Below, piece by piece: positions 41,001-53,000 of a stretch of DNA of 64,000 nt. The notes under the pieces were generated by a model that saw nothing but the letters and a program-made list of their open reading frames with translations, did not search any database and was not told the DNA's origin. A program made the translations under genes and the position numbers. The number at the start of each line of letters is the position of its first letter. Positions within the stretch are counted from its first letter, which is position 1. The stretch is from Malurus cyaneus samueli (lineage: Eukaryota > Chordata > Aves > Passeriformes > Maluridae), in NCBI GenBank assembly GCA_009741485.1, contig CM019220.1, forward strand, positions 32,780,579 to 32,844,578, written 5' to 3'.

Positions 41001-44000
41001 TCTTGACACAGAAGCTCAGAAAGCAAATTTGGAACAGTTGAACTGGTTTGGCAGAGTCTCCCATTTTTTTCAGAGTATTGTTATAGACTTTTGTTTTGTT
41101 GATTATGTTTAATTTTCTTTTTGCCTGAAGTAGTAAAACTTTTGTAGCATTAAAATGAAATAGCAATGAAGTTTCATGTAACTATTTGCCTTCAGCTATA
41201 GTACATAGGCATGAGAAAATAAATTATCAGTGTGATTCCAGTAGGAATATTTTATTAAAACATCATGAATTGAATTCCATTTGGTATCAATGGATACTGA
41301 CAGTACAGCAATAGTAAATGCTGTGAAATTTAAGCATGGCATGCCAGAGTAATCTGTGGGTGTAACACCTGATTCATTGGCAGTTTCCTGAAGGAAGCAT
41401 TTGGCATCCCATGTCCTTTGTTCAGAATTTTGTTACACAAGCTTCATTACTTGTGTATGCAACGGCAAACTGAAATTATGTTGAGCAGCCACTAGAACTT
41501 TTAAAAATGATAATGTTTTCTTGAGACTGTGGCTGTTTTCATGCATATGACTGTTTTTCAGATGCCAAAAACGGCACCAATCATAACTTTGATGTGGCAA
41601 GGCCATGCAAGAGCCTTGTTGACTAAGTTTGTGTAGGTGATCTGTTGAGACCCATGGCAGCAAATAATTAGGAAAGAAGCATAAGGCCAAATTGTGTCAG
41701 TTGAATTAAGCTGCTTCTTCTGCTGTGACTGAGGATAGGACTTGTTTCCAGGACTACTGGGTACCAGTTCTATGATTCTGTGTCCTGAAGAAATCCTTTC
41801 ATTATTTGCATGGCTGGATAAGGATAGGATGGGTATTGCTTTGTACAGATCCATTGCTGTGTGCTCATGAGTCTAAAGGAGTATATAAATTCATATGTCA
41901 TTGTCTTCTTTTACTTACAGATCAATGCAATCCGATCAATTGTTCCAAACAAAAGCAATAATGAGATTGTTCTGGTGTTGCAGCAGTTTGATAACAATGT
42001 AGACAAGGCAGTTCAAGCTTTCATGGATGGTGAGTACAGTGTACCTTTTTCACTAATGCAAGAGGGATTCAACCACATGCCAAAGTGTTTGTCTCTAGTG
42101 GCGCAAAATATATTCTGTAGTTATTCTGAAATCTGATATGTGACACTTATTAATTATAAAAAAATTGATCTACCTGTCTGCATCTTTGCTTTCTTCACAG
42201 TAAAAGTTTGATATGGCTGTTCATCTGTTCTGTCTGATTTTGCCATTTTTGAAACCGTTTTTATTACAGACCTCCTTCTTTATTCTGCATGAAAGTTAAT
42301 GCTTTTGAAAGTAATATGTCAGCAAATTAGTCACTGTTGAAAATTCAGTAACTGAGAACAATTTGAGATAGTTCTGAAGCAGATAACCAGGCCCCTAAAC
42401 CCCTGAATTTGATGCATATATTGACATTCAAACCTCAATCTGAATTTTGCAAATAGCCTTGACATTTATAATGGCTGAACCAAGACTCCGTTGAAAGTTC
42501 AAGCCATTTAAACCTGGATCCACCTTTGTATTTTTCGTCATGAGACTGTCTGTAATGAAAGGTCACTTGTATTTAAATAACACTTTCCTGATAAATATAT
42601 AAAGTCAAGTATTTTGAACTTTCAGCAGAATCTGTGAGAAAACCCTTTGCAGAAGTAATGGCATACCATAAGCAAATCTTTTCAAAATCTTTGTATCTCG
42701 GGGTTACATAAATTATATTAGAAGTTCAGTGGTCCCAAAGGGCCCTGTATGTCTTTAAAATGCCTCATTTTTGCTATCTCAGTGAGTTGTTTAATTCATG
42801 GCTATTTTACTTAAGAATATTTTTGCATTTGGTTTGGTTTGGATTAACTTACTAAAATATACCAGCCAAAAAACATCATCATATACTAGGAATTACCAAT
42901 ATGCAAAAAGCAGATGCAAACAAACTGGACTACTTATGAATATATCAAAATTCTTCCATCAGATCTGTATGGTTCTTTTTGACTGGGCAGCTGCACAGAC
43001 AGTTGTATTCTGATGGATGTATGGAAATTACGTTTGTGCACATACACAGAAAAAAGAAACTATGAAGTATCTAATTAACAATAATTTTGTTTTCCTGGAG
43101 AAGGTAGTGGAGAATTGTTCCATGACTATTTAGTAAGTTACTTTCACTTTATTTTGTTTTAAGTTACTTTTGCTTGCTTGTGGTTCATGAATGGCTCCTC
43201 AAAAGGGGAAGTGCTTTCACAGCCATGTGTCATCACCTGCTGTGAGGAGGAAATAGGGCAAACACAACCTTGCAAGAAGTGCAGCTAAGTCACAAAGAAA
43301 AGCAAAGCTGATGTACCCAAGTTCAGAAGTCTTTGAACTTCACCATTCAGGATTACTGTTCAGAAGTCTTTGTGAGGGAGCATTTGAAAACACCCAATAC
43401 TTGTTATTGCGAGGAAAAAGTGTGAGAAGACATGCATCCATGCAGCTGCCACTGTGGATAGAAAAAATAGTTGAAATATTTTTTCACATGAATGACAAAA
43501 AATTGCTGAGTTTGAAATAACACCCACAGAGTGGTCCTGCTATGAAAAACATAGGGGTGTCCTTGCTGAATGGAAAGGCTGAGCTCCTCCATGCACTGCT
43601 TCTCTCAGAGGTGTTGCTTGCTGAATGAAGAAATGTTCAAATTGAGTTTTGTGTCTTGCCTCATATCTGGAGTGGCATTTAGGTGATGTCTCCGTTACGA
43701 TTTTATTTAATATGTGAAATTTGATTTAAATGAAAGGGGGTTCAAATATTTTATTTGCTATGTAAGTGTTGATCTAATTGAGCATAATCAGAAAGTCTGT
43801 TTCGCTGCCTGTAGATGTGTTCATGAAGATATACTGGTGGGTTCAAATGAGGGCTTTGGGATTTGTTCAGTTAGTGCATTTCCAATAGGAAGAAACAGAG
43901 GTTAGTTGGATGGATCTCTAAAGTAACTTTCCCTAAAGTATGTGTGTAACTGAATATAGATAAATAAGCATAGGTATACATGAAATAAAAGTTGTCTTAG

Positions 44001-47000
44001 CCTTCTGTCTGCATTGTCACACTGTCTAGCAAATAAAATGATTTTGACGATTCCATGCACATTTTTTCACAATGTAACAAATTTGGCTTAGCAATGCTAG
44101 CAAGATATGTAATCTTTCCTACTGTGTGTGATAGGCTCACCAGATAATCTTGGATCTGGTTTATTGCGCTAAAAAATAATTTTGGTACATCTGAAAAGAT
44201 CACATGTCTTTGAATACAAGTTGACGATTCATGGTGGTCTGAAAACAGCACTTCTTAATACTAGAGTCAAGATTTCACTGAAAGGAGTGAGAAGAGTGGC
44301 TGAGTATGAATTCCACTTGGAAAGTCTAATAAATGAGTATTTACTAGATTTGTGAAATAATGGTAAAGTGATTATTAAATTCAATCAGAAGACTTCTAAC
44401 CTGATTGTGATTAAAAATATTATTGTGGCAGATACTGCCATAGTAGGTTGGATGGCAATTCAGACTGCATGCTTACCAAGAGCATATTATTTTCAGCATT
44501 AGGGTCCAGAAGAACAAAATTATGATGTTAACTAGAAGCAGTAGAGTTTTCTTCTGACATAGCAGCAGGCACTAGTGTAACCAAGGCTCTGCCTGCTTTG
44601 TTCCATAGATTTATCTAAGCAACTCATTATGGCTGACAGGTAGAATTTCAAGTATAACTGTAATTACTTCTCAATTTAATTTTTTATCATTTTTTACCAG
44701 GCTTAAGTTTACTGCATTTGTGTGATGCAGATTGCATGCAGGAGTCCACAAAGTTACTCTTTCGGATGCTGATTAAGTCTTTACTTTTTATGCTCATATG
44801 TCTTTTGAAGATGTCAGGTAACACATGGATAAAATGCCAAAAGTTCTGAAAACTTTCTGATGCTCTAGAATCAGGGAGGATTATCAGGTGTACTCAGTAT
44901 TGACTCTGGGGTGCTGAGATACTTTCCTCTTCAGGCAAGAGATTTGAGTGTCGATTTTTCTGGGTCTCATGCTAGTTTTTTAAGTTAGGCACACAATCAC
45001 TTTGTGCAGTGAAGTCCATAAAAAGCCAGTAGTGCTGAGTAGGCCATCCACTCTAAGTCGTGGAATCAAACCAGGTAACTGAGAAGAAAGGCAGCAGTGT
45101 CCATTTTGTTCTCCCCACATAAAAGAGTTCACAGCAAATTTGATTGCTGCTCAGGATACGAGAAACTGATCGTGAACACGCTGTTTCTTTTTCATAGCTG
45201 AACTTTTGCTGAAATGTTTTATCTTTTCTTTCTCTAGGCAGTGCAACTCAGGTTTTAAAGGAATGGAATATGACAGGGAAAAAGAAGGTAAGAACTTGCT
45301 CTTGAGAATGAAGGCATTTAAATCACTTATTAGCTGACTATACTTGAATTGTAGTACTTTTCTTTTGGTCAGTATTTGGCCTTTTCCAGCACATATGACT
45401 TCATTCACACCTGTAGACATGTGTGAAAGCAAATGTGTGTACTATTTTTAATCCTATTTGTCTGTCACCAGCATTCTGAGTGAATTTCTGGCACAGCACC
45501 TGTGTTTATCTGTGTATTGGAGCCAGACCCTGGACAAGCACAGGAGAAATCCTGAAGAAACAATTTTAATAAGAAACTGTATCCTGGATAGTCAAGGCCA
45601 CTTTCAGTGCTCAATTTACTGATTGTATTTTGAGTTTGTATGATTTTCATTGAGTCATGTGTCTCTTCGTGTGATATTTCTCCATTTAGAACAACAGGAG
45701 AAAAAGAAGCAAATCTAAACAGCACCAAGGTAACAAAGATCCTAAAAACAAGAACGGTGGACCTGACAAGGCATCACAAGAGCCTCAGCGAATAAATGAC
45801 TGTCATATAAATGGGTGCCCTAAGGACAGCTCTGGCCGTGGTTCTGCCAGTCAGAAAGCAGAAACCACTTCTCTTGAGAGCAAAGGCTCAGGATTTGTAG
45901 GGTCAGCACCGGACTGTCCAGAAATCAGAGGTGAGTTCATCTGACAGAGAGCAACTTTTTAACTGGCAATAGCCAAACCTTCATTGACATAAAGGTTATT
46001 ATATTTTTATTGCCATTAAGATGTTGTAGAGATGTTTTTATGAAAAATAATGTACATAACTATTAAAGTCATGCCAGTAGATCTATATCTGCACACTATT
46101 CATCTTGCAATATGTTTCCTTGCAAAGTGTCTTTCTTTTCCTAGAGACAGCCCAGCTGATACAGAATATTACCAGTACAAATATGGAAGAGTGCAGGGGT
46201 AGAAAATGGCTTGAGTGTCAAATTGTTAACCAAAAGATTAAGTCCTTCATGTGGGGCAAAGATATCTGAGCACTATGAGCTTATGTTATATTACTGATTT
46301 CTGTATTTCTTAGTCCAAACTAGTCCATTTTTTCCTTTCTCATCTTCCTTACACAGGCAAGTTACAGTAGATCTCCCTTTGTGTCCTGGAAGGGCACTCT
46401 GATAACTCTTTGGTACGTGCATGTTTCTCATAGGATCTCGTTACCATTTCTGAAACTGGGAGGGGTGGTAGCACAGAAAGTTCTTCCTCACTGTAGTAAA
46501 TAGGGAGTTATGACTATAGCAACATCAGTGGGAACAAACCTGCTCCTTTGGGGCAGAAGCTTTGTGAAGGCTTTTGCCTACAAGTTCATAAAGCTCATAT
46601 TTAATCGTTGACTGTGCTGGTAGTGTTTCTTCAGCTCTTCATGTTTCAGACATCTGACATGACCCAAATGGATTATTGCTGCTGTTAGTATTTTCTTCCT
46701 ATGCCTTAAACACTACATTAAAAGAACTTTTCCTTGAAATCTGTTTTCCTATGGATGCAAATACAGCTCTCAAATCTCATTTTAAAGAAATGTGCCAAAG
46801 GAATGATTGTCTGGAAATAAATTATCTACTGCTTTTGGATTACTTCAATGGTGCCAGCCTCTGGTCAGTTAAATGAAGGCTATGCAACCTACAGCAGCCA
46901 AACAAACCACTTAGCAAGAAATTTTGTCCTAAAAATTTGATGCCTCACAAAGGACCGGAGATGCATTCCGTGCCCTTGCTCGACTCCCACTTCCCTTTGG

Positions 47001-50000
47001 ATAAAATATTCCACAAGCAGAAAATTCTGCATTTCTGTAATATTAAAAACATGTTTGCCACTTATTCAGCAGGAAGCAAACATTTGTGGTATAAATCAGA
47101 CTTAAAGTGGCATTTTTTAAAATTATACATGCATGAATAAACTTAATTGTCAACTTAATTGTATATGCATGGGGAGTGTTTTCTAGGGGGCAACAAATGC
47201 AAGAAGAATACCCATGCTATTAGTGATGTGTTTCTGGGTCACTGTCATTGAATCCTGCCTTTTTCTCTTTGAAACAGTTAAGAGATAGTTTAGTTGTACA
47301 GATAAAGGCCAAAAAGTGTAGCGCAATTTTTCTTTCCTTTTGCAAGTGGCAAATGAGAAATTACCATAGCTTTACAATTTTTTTCAACTTATACACATCT
47401 CCCATTTCAAAAACAAGGTGGAGAGGGGGAGCTATAAAAAAAAAGGCAGAAAGGAAAGGAAAGGAAAGGAAAGGAAAGGAAAGGAAAGGAAAGGAAAGGA
47501 AAGGAAAGGAAAGGAAAGGAAAGGAAAGGAAAGGAAAGGAAANGGAAAGGAAAGGAAAGGAAAGGAAAGGAAAGGAAAGGAAAGGAAAGGAAAGGAAAGG
47601 AAAGGAAAGGAAAGGAAAGGAAAGGAAAGGAAAGGAAGTAGAGACAAAGGAGAGCCTGAAATTTTAATATTCAAGTTTCCCTTACATAATAAAATAATTT
47701 TCTGGCAACATTTTTAATGGAGAGAAGGAAATAATTTCTTCTTCACTTTCAGTGAAGAGTATCGTTTTCTTTGCAGTCAGTGTAAAAATTACTTTCTTAG
47801 GGCCAAAATCCACCTATGTTCGTATTGTTAGATTTGTGCTGAAGTGATCAGGATCCTTCTGGGAACAGCAGCTGTGCCCTTATGGTTTCTGGGCAAGTCA
47901 GGCTATTCTAAAGCAGAGTGAAATGCTAAAGTGAGTCCAAAGCACATCTGTTTCATATTGCCTCTCTTGTGTGATAATCTCCTTTGTATTGTCCGTGTCT
48001 GGCTTGTTTGTTTTGGTTCCTTCCCTGTGAAATGAATGTTACTGTAGTCATTCCACCATCTCCTTCTGAGGGCTCACAGCATAGAAGGATCATAGGTATT
48101 TGTTGAGAGTCCCTAATAGTTTTCTCCCCATGAGAAACATGAGATTGAAGCTTTGCCTATACCAGCTCCTAGTCTGTGAGATTAGGACTTTCAGAGCCAT
48201 AAAATCCTGGTGGCCTGGAACAGACTTCAGGAACCAGAAGGGAGGATGCAGCATTTCTCCCTAGAAAATTAGCAGGGGGAAACATATGGCTGGTGACTTC
48301 AGGTCTGCGTATTTCTTGCTATTATTCCATCTTTCTTTTGTTAGATATCTTTAGCTGTTGTTACCCTTTCTGTGTATGGCCCTGTAAAGAAGCTGTGTGA
48401 ATGCTGAAAGGATATTTAGTGCTGCCTTGCCGTGCTATTGCTTTTGCAGGGACCTGGGTAAAATCAGATCCTGATCTCTCCCCTCCTTATTTTTCATGTA
48501 TGAAGATTTTTAATGAATCTTTCAAACTTCCTGTTTATATCTCGAGGGGGGTATGGCTTTTTTCTTCTTCCAGCCAAAGAATCTAAGAGGTTCTCTTGAT
48601 TTGAAACGTGTTGAATGGCAAGCTGCTGCAAAAAGATAAACCACTCTTTTTGAAGATGGCAGCTCAGCAGATTTCAAAGCAAATTAATCTGGGCCATTGC
48701 CATTAGTGGCAGGTGTGAAGAAGATTGTTGCTGAAGTTCCAAGCCACCACATGCTGAACCATGCAACAGCTACTTGCAGCTACTATCCAGACTTCTGACT
48801 TCTCTTTCAAGTATTTGACAGAGACTTTGTCCCTAGATTTTGTTATACATGTGTCTTAGCTGGTGCAAGTCTTCAGAGACTTTTTGCAGATTATTTCAAT
48901 ATATTTTTAATTGTGTTGATTGTCTTCAGTCAAATTGGAAGGTTCAGTTGCAGCACACAAAACTACTGTTTGCTAGTCTATGTTGGTCATCTTTCTGCTG
49001 GTGTAATTTTGGAAGAAACCATGTCAAAGTAGTATCACAGACAAAAGATGATCAAAAAGCTTAATTTAGAGTAATCATTGTTCTAGGTGACTTTCTTTAG
49101 GCAGAAAGCTGTCAAGTTTGTAGTTTGTCTTGACAAGTGTAACAAAGCTCCTAATTAAATTAAAACAGTTAACCCATTTTAATGATGAATTTCAAAAGAT
49201 CCCATCTGGGGATAGAACCCAACAGCCCAGGCCTTTCTTTATAGGTTAGCTGGTAAAATTGCTAGTTTCTAAGCACCTGTTAGAGTTATGTAGCAAGAAC
49301 AGCCTCATCTGAGAGTAGAAAGCTTTGATTTTTAGAATGTTCTTTCTGCATTTGTGTGAGGTGCAACCAGGGTTAAACAGGGTTAGTAGCAGTTCCTCAC
49401 TGGAGAGTTCCTCAGTGTGTGTGACACCCGTGTCTGTGCTGAACCTTTGATGTGTTCAGAATGCTCCATCACTGGTGTTTCTTGCTTTCACAGTTTTTTC
49501 TTCTTTCTCTACATTCTCACATACTGTTTTATGCAAGATACCTTTTCTGTTTCCAGACTCGCCTTTTAAAGCCCTTAAAAATTGGTTTGAAATGTGAGCA
49601 CTGTTGTTCTTCCTTGTTCCTCTGGATTATATGATTGCCATCAAAACATACCAAGATGCACTTCACTCCTGTCCTGATGCCCAGCCAGGCAAAGAAGTCA
49701 TTAGTTGATATGCTGCACTTGTCCATGTGATATCCCTCAATACCAGCAGTGTTAATCCCATTCCATGGGCTGTAATCCAGCAGTTTGTTTGACAAATCAT
49801 TTTTCTCCAGACACCACACATCATCAGTTGAATAAAGTGATGCATAAAAAGCATGTTCAGAATGAACAATCATTCATTCATTGAAGTGAGTTACAAAGAT
49901 TAGAAAAGTGAGTTAACACAGCAGATCATTTTCTGTGCTGTTTTCTTTTCCTTAACTAAAATTTACAGTGGCAGTAATAGCTGGCCTTGCCTGTCAGTTT

Positions 50001-53000
50001 TCACAGTCATTCTTTGGCTGCTTGTTCCTCTGTTATGATGCTGGTATCTGGAATCCCTTTGGAGTCTTGGAAAGAGGAAACCACGTTGTCTTGTGAGCCA
50101 AACAGGCTCAGGCATTGTTACCTTATCCCTCTGATGCAGCAATTGAACCCAGGAGCCCCATCTTTGACATAGTTTCATTTCCTGCTTGGTTCCTCTTAGC
50201 AGCAGCTTTTGATAGAAATCTTTAGTCAGGCGAGGTAAGTATTTCAGATAGGAATGTTTAATCAGTGCTTTTAAAATGCTGCTAAAATTAGGAGCATTTT
50301 TTGTGTCATATATATATATATGTATTTATATATAGATATGTCTATCTCAACATTGAAGTCTCATGCTTTCCATAGCAGACTTCCTCTCTAGTTCTGATCT
50401 CAAGTTTGGGCAAATATTTTAATTGGTAGCATGCCATTTATGCTGTGAGGTATTATTCATATTGGCATGAAAAAGCTGATTCTTTTAATGAGTTTTTCTT
50501 CTACACACTGTTGAAATATAGAAATGTTCCAATTAATGTTTAATAACCAAAACAATTCCATTTGTTGTCATAGCTCTCTGTAGAGTGTGCTAGTGAGAAC
50601 ATCCTATACACCATGAGTGGACAGGCATAAAGACATTCTGACTGAACAGTAAAGCTTCATACTTTTCTTAATATTTTAACTCCCTGTTTTCTTCCTTAAT
50701 ACTTTCTTGCAGACAAAGAACGAGAACGACAGAGAGTGTCTACAGAATTGAACCCAAAGACTATGAATGGAGTAGAACAGCATGAGCCCCTTCAGTCATC
50801 AGTTCAACTCCAGTGTAACCTAGGCAGGCCAAAGGCAAAATCCTCCTCAGTTAAAATATCCAATGCATCAACCCAAGTTGAAACAAAGACAGATGATTCA
50901 GTGAAAAAAAGAGGTAAATTGGATCTCTGGTTGCTTTGTTCTGAAGTCATAGGACAGCTGAGGTCTCTAGGAAAAAATTGTGAATTGACATAAGTGTAAA
51001 ATTGTAACAGAATAAGTAAAACAATTTATGGTCCATTTAGCATTATATTAAATGAAATTTAAACTAAATAATTTGAACTAACAATGCCTTTCTTCTATCA
51101 TTATTTATTTGATTTGGGAGATTAATTTGAGCAGTCATGTTTAGAAACTGAAGAGCACAAGGTAGGGACTATGGAAAAGTTGGATTTATGAATTGCAGTA
51201 GAATAGCCACTTCATCCTAATCTGGGCAAATAACTTTTTAAACTATCCCTGGTCCCTCATTCAGAAAAACTAAAACCACCTTTCTGACTTCTGTGCAATT
51301 TTTGTTTTCTATTTTAGGGCCAAACATTGAAAAATCAGTCAAAGACTTGCAGCGTTGCACTGTTTCTCTAACCAGATATCGTGTGATGATCAAAGAGGAA
51401 GTGGATAATTCAGTGAAGAAGATCAAAGCTGCTTTTGCAGAATTACACAGCTGGTAGGTAAATCAGCTTCAGAAATCATCAGCTCCACCTAGAAAATGGA
51501 CTAATTAAGCCACTGGCATTAGTGGGGAGGGGTCACTTACACTCTCTTTGTTTGCAGCGTTTGGTTTCATTAAAAAATCCCCATGGTGCCATTAAGTAAT
51601 GACACTCCTCATCAACCAGGAAGTAATATATGCATATGTTTTACACATACATAAAGTGAAAAAATCTCAGGCATTTTTTCTCCTAATTTATCCATGTTGA
51701 CCTAATTCTTCTGTATCAGATTCAGTGGCAGCATATATGAGCAAATGAAAGCTGTTCTAAATATCCTGTGATTTTCTGAGGTCTCTTCTACCTTCTTTAA
51801 ATCTCTTCTTTCTATGCTGCATCTTTGATCTTATCTTCTTTGGCAGACAGTCCTTTACTGTCTCTTCATGTCCCATCATCTTTGCTTCTTATCCTACCAT
51901 TGTTCTCTTAACTTCCTTTCACATTTTCTTCTAAGTTTCCCATCCGTCATTTAATTTCCAATTCACATCTCTAGTTCATTATTTTTCCTCATTCTTTTAT
52001 CTATTTTTTCCATTATAATTTTGTTTACTCCTGATCTTCAGCATGTATACCTATGCCCTTTGAAAAGTTACAGCAGAAATAATTGCAAGTTGCATGTTTG
52101 GTGTATTCTTGTCATAGAAAAGAATTTTCTGCTTTGAGTTTCACACAGCCTTGGTTAAGCATAGATGTAATATAAAAATCTGTGTATTAGACAGTGTTGC
52201 AGTAAATAAAATTGTGTTAAAATGTACAATACTTGCTTAAAAATCACAGAAGAGCGAAAAACCTTTCCCCTTCAATTGCTCCCCAGTATTTGTCAGTATT
52301 TTTATGAGCATATCCTGTAAAAGAGTGGTAGTATTGGAAGAAGTTTGTTAACTTTGGATTTCAGGGGTGTATTCATTGTCTTCCAAGATGCATCTAAAGT
52401 AGCTTTAGGACCACGGGGGCTCCACTTCTGTAGGGCAGAAAATCCAAGTGCTACTGAGCTGATTTTGGGGAAGATTCTGTTTCACTGAGTCTCCAGTGTA
52501 CTTTACTGTATAGCCAGAAGAGCTATGTTTCTGTCTCTGTACTCCAGCAAATATAAGCTGTGATCATCAGTTGTACTAAACTGCATAATGTTGTCAGTAT
52601 TATTCTGGAGCCTTTACAGTGATTTTTACTAATGAACTTAAATGTAGTAATAAGATTGTTGGGATGGAAAAATTGAACAGAGTTCATCAACTCCTTACAT
52701 CTTATTTTGGTAATTCTCAGAGGGGACCTTTTCTCTGAGAAAACTATAGTTGGATTTCATTTGCTGCATAGTTCACACTCATTTTATTTTATTTTTGTTA
52801 TTAAGTGTTAAATGCATTAAGTCACATGTTTCACCTTGGCTGCAGGCAGTCACAGGCAATTCAGTCTTAAAGCAATTGTCACTTTGGTCATGGAACAGAC
52901 TTAGAGTTCTGTCATGATCTAAAAGTGCAGGGATGTAGTAAGCTCAGAACTGAAATTCTTTGTTTTTCATGTATTCATATTTAGCTTGAAAAACAGTAAA

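Larger units (their letters stand above)
45931..50712 (+). other. SPATS2L: SPATS2L intron after coding exon 4 (4782 bases)
   Basis: GTGAGT...GCAG intron, phase 1. It holds the AAAGG array (47450-47635) and a TA microsatellite (50308-50340). No gene seen otherwise. Confidence 0.87.

Noticed and set aside
41740..41790. CCAGTTCTATGATTCTGTG, resembling a CR1 tail
   Set aside because: The match is short and the preceding sequence does not follow CR1; could be chance.
47248..47717. Long ORFs in several frames (up to 139 codons) around the AAAGG array
   Set aside because: A 5-base repeat without stop codons is open in many frames; the peptides are Lys/Gly/Glu/Arg repeats and lie within an intron.
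51238..51426. 62-codon ORF on the minus strand over coding exon 6
   Set aside because: It is an antisense shadow of the conserved SPATS2L exon.
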